The position numbers and the translations under genes were made by a program. From positions 1 through 16,309 of the forward strand of contig CALHQJ010000124.1 of NCBI GenBank assembly GCA_938036545.1: DNA of 16,309 nt, in the 5' to 3' direction. Positions within the stretch are counted from its first letter, which is position 1; each line of letters opens with the position of its first letter. The notes under the pieces were generated by a model, which saw only the letters and a program-made list of their open reading frames with translations, was not told the DNA's origin and did no database searches. Below, piece after piece: positions 13,985 through 16,309 of the stretch. Source of the DNA: an uncultured Clostridium sp. Its GTDB lineage: Bacteria > Bacillota > Clostridia > Lachnospirales > Lachnospiraceae.

Positions 13985-14554
13985 CTACATAGACAAATTT
14001 TTTAAAAGCTCTGCGGCATAATCCACGCTTCCGTCATCCTCATAAGAAGACGCCGGCTTTAATCCTTTCAGTCTCCGTTCAAAGGCACTTAAATCTTTGA
14101 CAATCCGAACATTACCGTCCAGCCGGTGGGCCGTAAACATGCCGTTTAAATAGGCTTCCGCCTTTGCCACATCAATTTTGGGATTGGAGCAAAAGGCACA
14201 GACTCCAGCCGGATGAACTGCTACAGCATCCAGTGGAAGAATCTGTTCTTTGGATGTAACAATCAAATCATAAAGCATGCAGCATTTTCCCTCAAAGGCT
14301 TTCACTGCATTATAAAATTCTTTTCCAGGAGTCCGATAACGGAAAGACGCCAAAAAAGGAGATGCTACATTGGCTACTGGAAGCACGGTTAAAATTGCCA
14401 TTACTGTAAGAATATTTTTTGCAGCCTGGTTATCGGTAAGGTTTCTTGCCGCAAGCTGGCCGACAATCATAACTCCTCCTAAAATCAGTTCCAGAATCTG
14501 AACCTTTCTCCGAAACTCCCGATAACCATAACTGCCCTTTTGAACCCGTTTCAT
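13985..14554 (-). CDS. Two-TM membrane protein of unknown function
   Basis: I do not recognise this 189-residue protein. It has a basic N-terminus (1-17), two membrane segments (about 18-36 and 48-70) and a C-terminal region of about 115 residues that should be cytoplasmic. That region contains CC (91-92), a CAFC motif (119-122) and the segment LDAVAVHPAGV (108-118). The last has a loose resemblance to the core of NERD-type nuclease-like domains, but without their acidic-lysine active site, so this is only a hint. The ATG overlaps the short-chain dehydrogenase stop by four bases, and the pseudouridine synthase gene follows nine bases later. It is therefore part of the ygiQ-SDR-rlu operon. Confidence 0.8.
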   Translation of the reverse strand: MKRVQKGSYGYREFRRKVQILELILGGVMIVGQLAARNLTDNQAAKNILTVMAILTVLPVANVASPFLASFRYRTPGKEFYNAVKAFEGKCCMLYDLIVTSKEQILPLDAVAVHPAGVCAFCSNPKIDVAKAEAYLNGMFTAHRLDGNVRIVKDLSAFERRLKGLKPASSYEDDGSVDYAAELLKNLSM

Positions 14555-15354
14555 GTTAAACTCCTTTCCTGCAGCCTATCCATAAGAGATAAAATCCATT
14601 CATGGGGCAGCATCTTGGACATCAGCCAAAAAACTTTCATCCATACTCCATATACCGAAACGCTTTTTTCAAGAATGGTGTCTGTTATGGCTTTCTTCAC
14701 TACTTTTTCCGGTTTTGCCATTACCAGCCGTTTATAGATGGGATATGGGACTGTCTGGCCGCCTTCTTCCATCACCTGGAAAAACTCCGTTTTAACCGGC
14801 CCAGGACAGACGGCCGTTACGGTAATCCTGCGGTGTTTCAATTCTCTATTTAAAGCCCTGCTGTAGCTTAATACAAAGGCTTTGGAAGCCGCATAAACGG
14901 CAAAGTCCGGCTGGGGTAAAAATGCCGCGGCAGAGGAGAACTGCAAAACTCTTGCCCCATCGGATAAGAACGGTAAACACATATGGGTGATTGCAGTCAA
15001 GGCCTTGCAGTTTACGTCCACCATTCCGGTTTCATCACTTTGGCTCCTTGCGCCTGCTGCCCCGTTCTTTCCATATCCGGCGGCATTGGCAAGAAAGCGG
15101 ATACTGGGGCGTTCCTGTTCCAGAGCGTCTCGAAGTTCCCCAAGTTCTTCTTCCTTTGTAAGATCCACAGCAAAGGAACGCAGCCTTACGGGAACCTGCA
15201 AAGCCAGTTGTTTCAGCCGTTCTTCTCTTCTGGCCAATACCCAGATTTCATCCAGGCAGGCAAACCGATCGGCTAACTGAATAACCGTTTCTCTTCCCAT
15301 TCCGGAAGAGGCCCCTGTAACCACTGCAATTTGAAGCCGATGTTTGTTCTCCAT
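14551..15354 (-). CDS. Short-chain dehydrogenase/reductase
   Basis: This 267-residue NAD(P)-dependent oxidoreductase has the classical SDR layout. It shows the cofactor loop TGASSGMG (14-21), NAAG, a catalytic Ser in FSSAAAF, and YAASK with the catalytic Tyr and Lys, followed by CPGPVKTEF. The Arg pair after beta-2 (LARREE) suggests a preference for NADPH. The C-terminal 45 residues are hydrophobic (VYGVWMKVFWLMSKML) and may touch the membrane. The branch resembles the DltE/YqjQ type, but the substrate is unknown. A GGGAGGG ribosome site precedes the ATG, 20 bases after ygiQ. Confidence 0.92.
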   Translation of the reverse strand: MENKHRLQIAVVTGASSGMGRETVIQLADRFACLDEIWVLARREERLKQLALQVPVRLRSFAVDLTKEEELGELRDALEQERPSIRFLANAAGYGKNGAAGARSQSDETGMVDVNCKALTAITHMCLPFLSDGARVLQFSSAAAFLPQPDFAVYAASKAFVLSYSRALNRELKHRRITVTAVCPGPVKTEFFQVMEEGGQTVPYPIYKRLVMAKPEKVVKKAITDTILEKSVSVYGVWMKVFWLMSKMLPHEWILSLMDRLQERSLT

Positions 15355-15374
15355 CCAGTATCCCTCCCAGGTTC

Positions 15375-16309
15375 CTATTTTTTCACAGACTTTTTATGGA
15401 CATTCCGTATGGTCTTTTTGGGCTTAGCCTTTTTAGAACCATCTCCTGTTTTAGAACCGTCTGATTTTCTGACCGAATTTCCAGTACCCTGTCCTTTTTC
15501 CGGACGGATCAGGCATTTTGGCCCATACCCGATTAAATCCGTTCTTCCAGCCAGCCTGAGTGCTTCTTCTACCAGAGGACGGTTTTCCGGACGGCGGTAC
15601 TGAATCAGCGCTCTCTGCATGGCTTTTTCGTGAGGATTAGTCGGCACATATACCGGCTTCATGGTTCTTGGATCCAGGCCGGTATAATACATGCAGGTAG
15701 AAATGGTAGACGGCGTAGGATAAAAATCCTGTACCTGTTCCGGCATATAGCCCAAATCCCGCAGATATTCTGCCAGTTCTACTGCCTCTTTCATGGTAGA
15801 ACCAGGATGGGAAGACATCAGATAAGGGACTAAATACTGTTTCAGGCCCAGCCGTTCATTCATTTTTTTATACTCATCGCAGAATTGACGGTAAACCCGA
15901 TTTTCCGGCTTTCCCATCTTCGTCAATACCGCATCTGACACATGCTCCGGCGCAACCTTCAGCTGACCGCTTACATGGTATTGGCACAGTTCTTTTAAAA
16001 ACTTCTTTCCCGGATCTGCCAGTGCATAATCAAAGCGGATACCGGAACGGATAAATACTTTTTTTACCTTTGGAATGCTTCGCAGCTTCCGCAGAAGTTC
16101 AATATAATCCGTATGGTCTGCCTTTAAATTTTTACAGGGAGTCGGGAAGAGACACTGCCGGTTTTTGCAGGCTCCGTGTTCCAGCTGTTTCTCACAGGCC
16201 GGATAGCGGAAGTTTGCCGTAGGTCCGCCCACATCATGGATATATCCTTTAAAATCCTTGTCTTCGGTTAAGAGTTTTGTTTCTTCTACTAAAGACTCAT
16301 GGCTTCTGG
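15375..16309 (-). CDS. YgiQ-family radical SAM protein, C-terminal part (5' end outside the window)
   Basis: The open frame runs without a stop to the window edge, giving 310 C-terminal residues of a protein usually 600-740 long. A GTG at 16230-16232 is internal, the Val of the conserved HDVGGPTANF, not a start. Recognisable family segments are FKGYIHDVGG, a cysteine cluster (PACEKQLEHGACKNRQCLF), VFIRSGIRFDYAL, KVAPEHVSDAVLTKMGKP, SSHPGSTMKEAVELAEYLRDL and VQDFYPTPST. The radical SAM CxxxCxxC lies in the missing N-terminal part. The last 40 residues are low-complexity and Lys/Ser/Gly rich, ending KKSVKK. The substrate of YgiQ proteins is not known to me. It heads an SDR, a membrane-protein gene and an RluA-type gene. 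Confidence 0.92.
   Translation of the reverse strand, partial: RSHESLVEETKLLTEDKDFKGYIHDVGGPTANFRYPACEKQLEHGACKNRQCLFPTPCKNLKADHTDYIELLRKLRSIPKVKKVFIRSGIRFDYALADPGKKFLKELCQYHVSGQLKVAPEHVSDAVLTKMGKPENRVYRQFCDEYKKMNERLGLKQYLVPYLMSSHPGSTMKEAVELAEYLRDLGYMPEQVQDFYPTPSTISTCMYYTGLDPRTMKPVYVPTNPHEKAMQRALIQYRRPENRPLVEEALRLAGRTDLIGYGPKCLIRPEKGQGTGNSVRKSDGSKTGDGSKKAKPKKTIRNVHKKSVKK

Noticed and set aside
16230..16232. GTG as the start of the YgiQ-like gene
   Set aside because: The frame stays open upstream to the window edge and encodes conserved family sequence (FKGYIHD) directly before it, so the gene is cut by the window.

Overview
The window looks like a chromosomal stretch from a low-to-mid-GC Firmicute, most likely a Clostridia member of the Lachnospiraceae type. 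The reasons are a short-form HisG paired with HisZ, a RecU-type Holliday junction resolvase, a SigV/RsiV-like ECF sigma/anti-sigma pair, a YtrA-like GntR/ABC operon and strong AGGAGG ribosome binding sites. Every supported gene is on the minus strand, so transcription runs from high to low coordinates. Packing is dense, with many 1-11 nt overlaps and no gene-free stretch over 300 bases. I saw no tRNA, rRNA, CRISPR array, insertion sequence or phage gene.

In transcription order, the first block (16309 to 12986) holds the 3' part of a YgiQ-like radical SAM gene, a short-chain dehydrogenase, an unrecognised two-TM membrane protein and an RluA-family pseudouridine synthase. A near-consensus promoter overlapping the end of the pseudouridine synthase gene then drives an L,D-transpeptidase (12923-11523), followed closely by trpS (11491-10403). 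A textbook rho-independent terminator ends trpS. Its T-tract runs directly into an ECF-type promoter (TGAAAC-17-CGTC) for a SigV-like sigma factor and its RsiV-like anti-sigma factor (10300-8922), which suggests autoregulation.

Next comes a four-gene operon (8813-6611): a small YtrA-like GntR repressor, an ABC ATPase, a six-TM permease and a small membrane protein with a zinc-protease-like HEGAH motif. Its promoter region carries nested AT-rich dyads and a 13-bp inverted repeat with the -35 hexamer in its loop. recU (6533-6000) follows with its own extended -10 promoter.

The last block is a histidine biosynthesis operon, hisZ-hisG-hisD-hisB-hisA-hisIE (5913-63), under a perfect TTGACA-17-TATAAT promoter whose -35 overlaps the recU stop codon. 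HisZ and HisG form the first enzyme; HisIE, HisA, HisB and HisD supply later steps. hisC, hisH and a functional hisF are absent from the window. The final gene instead has an N-terminal HisF-like barrel that has lost both catalytic aspartates, fused to the HisI and HisE domains. This is the most unusual protein architecture in the window, though it may prove common in the family.
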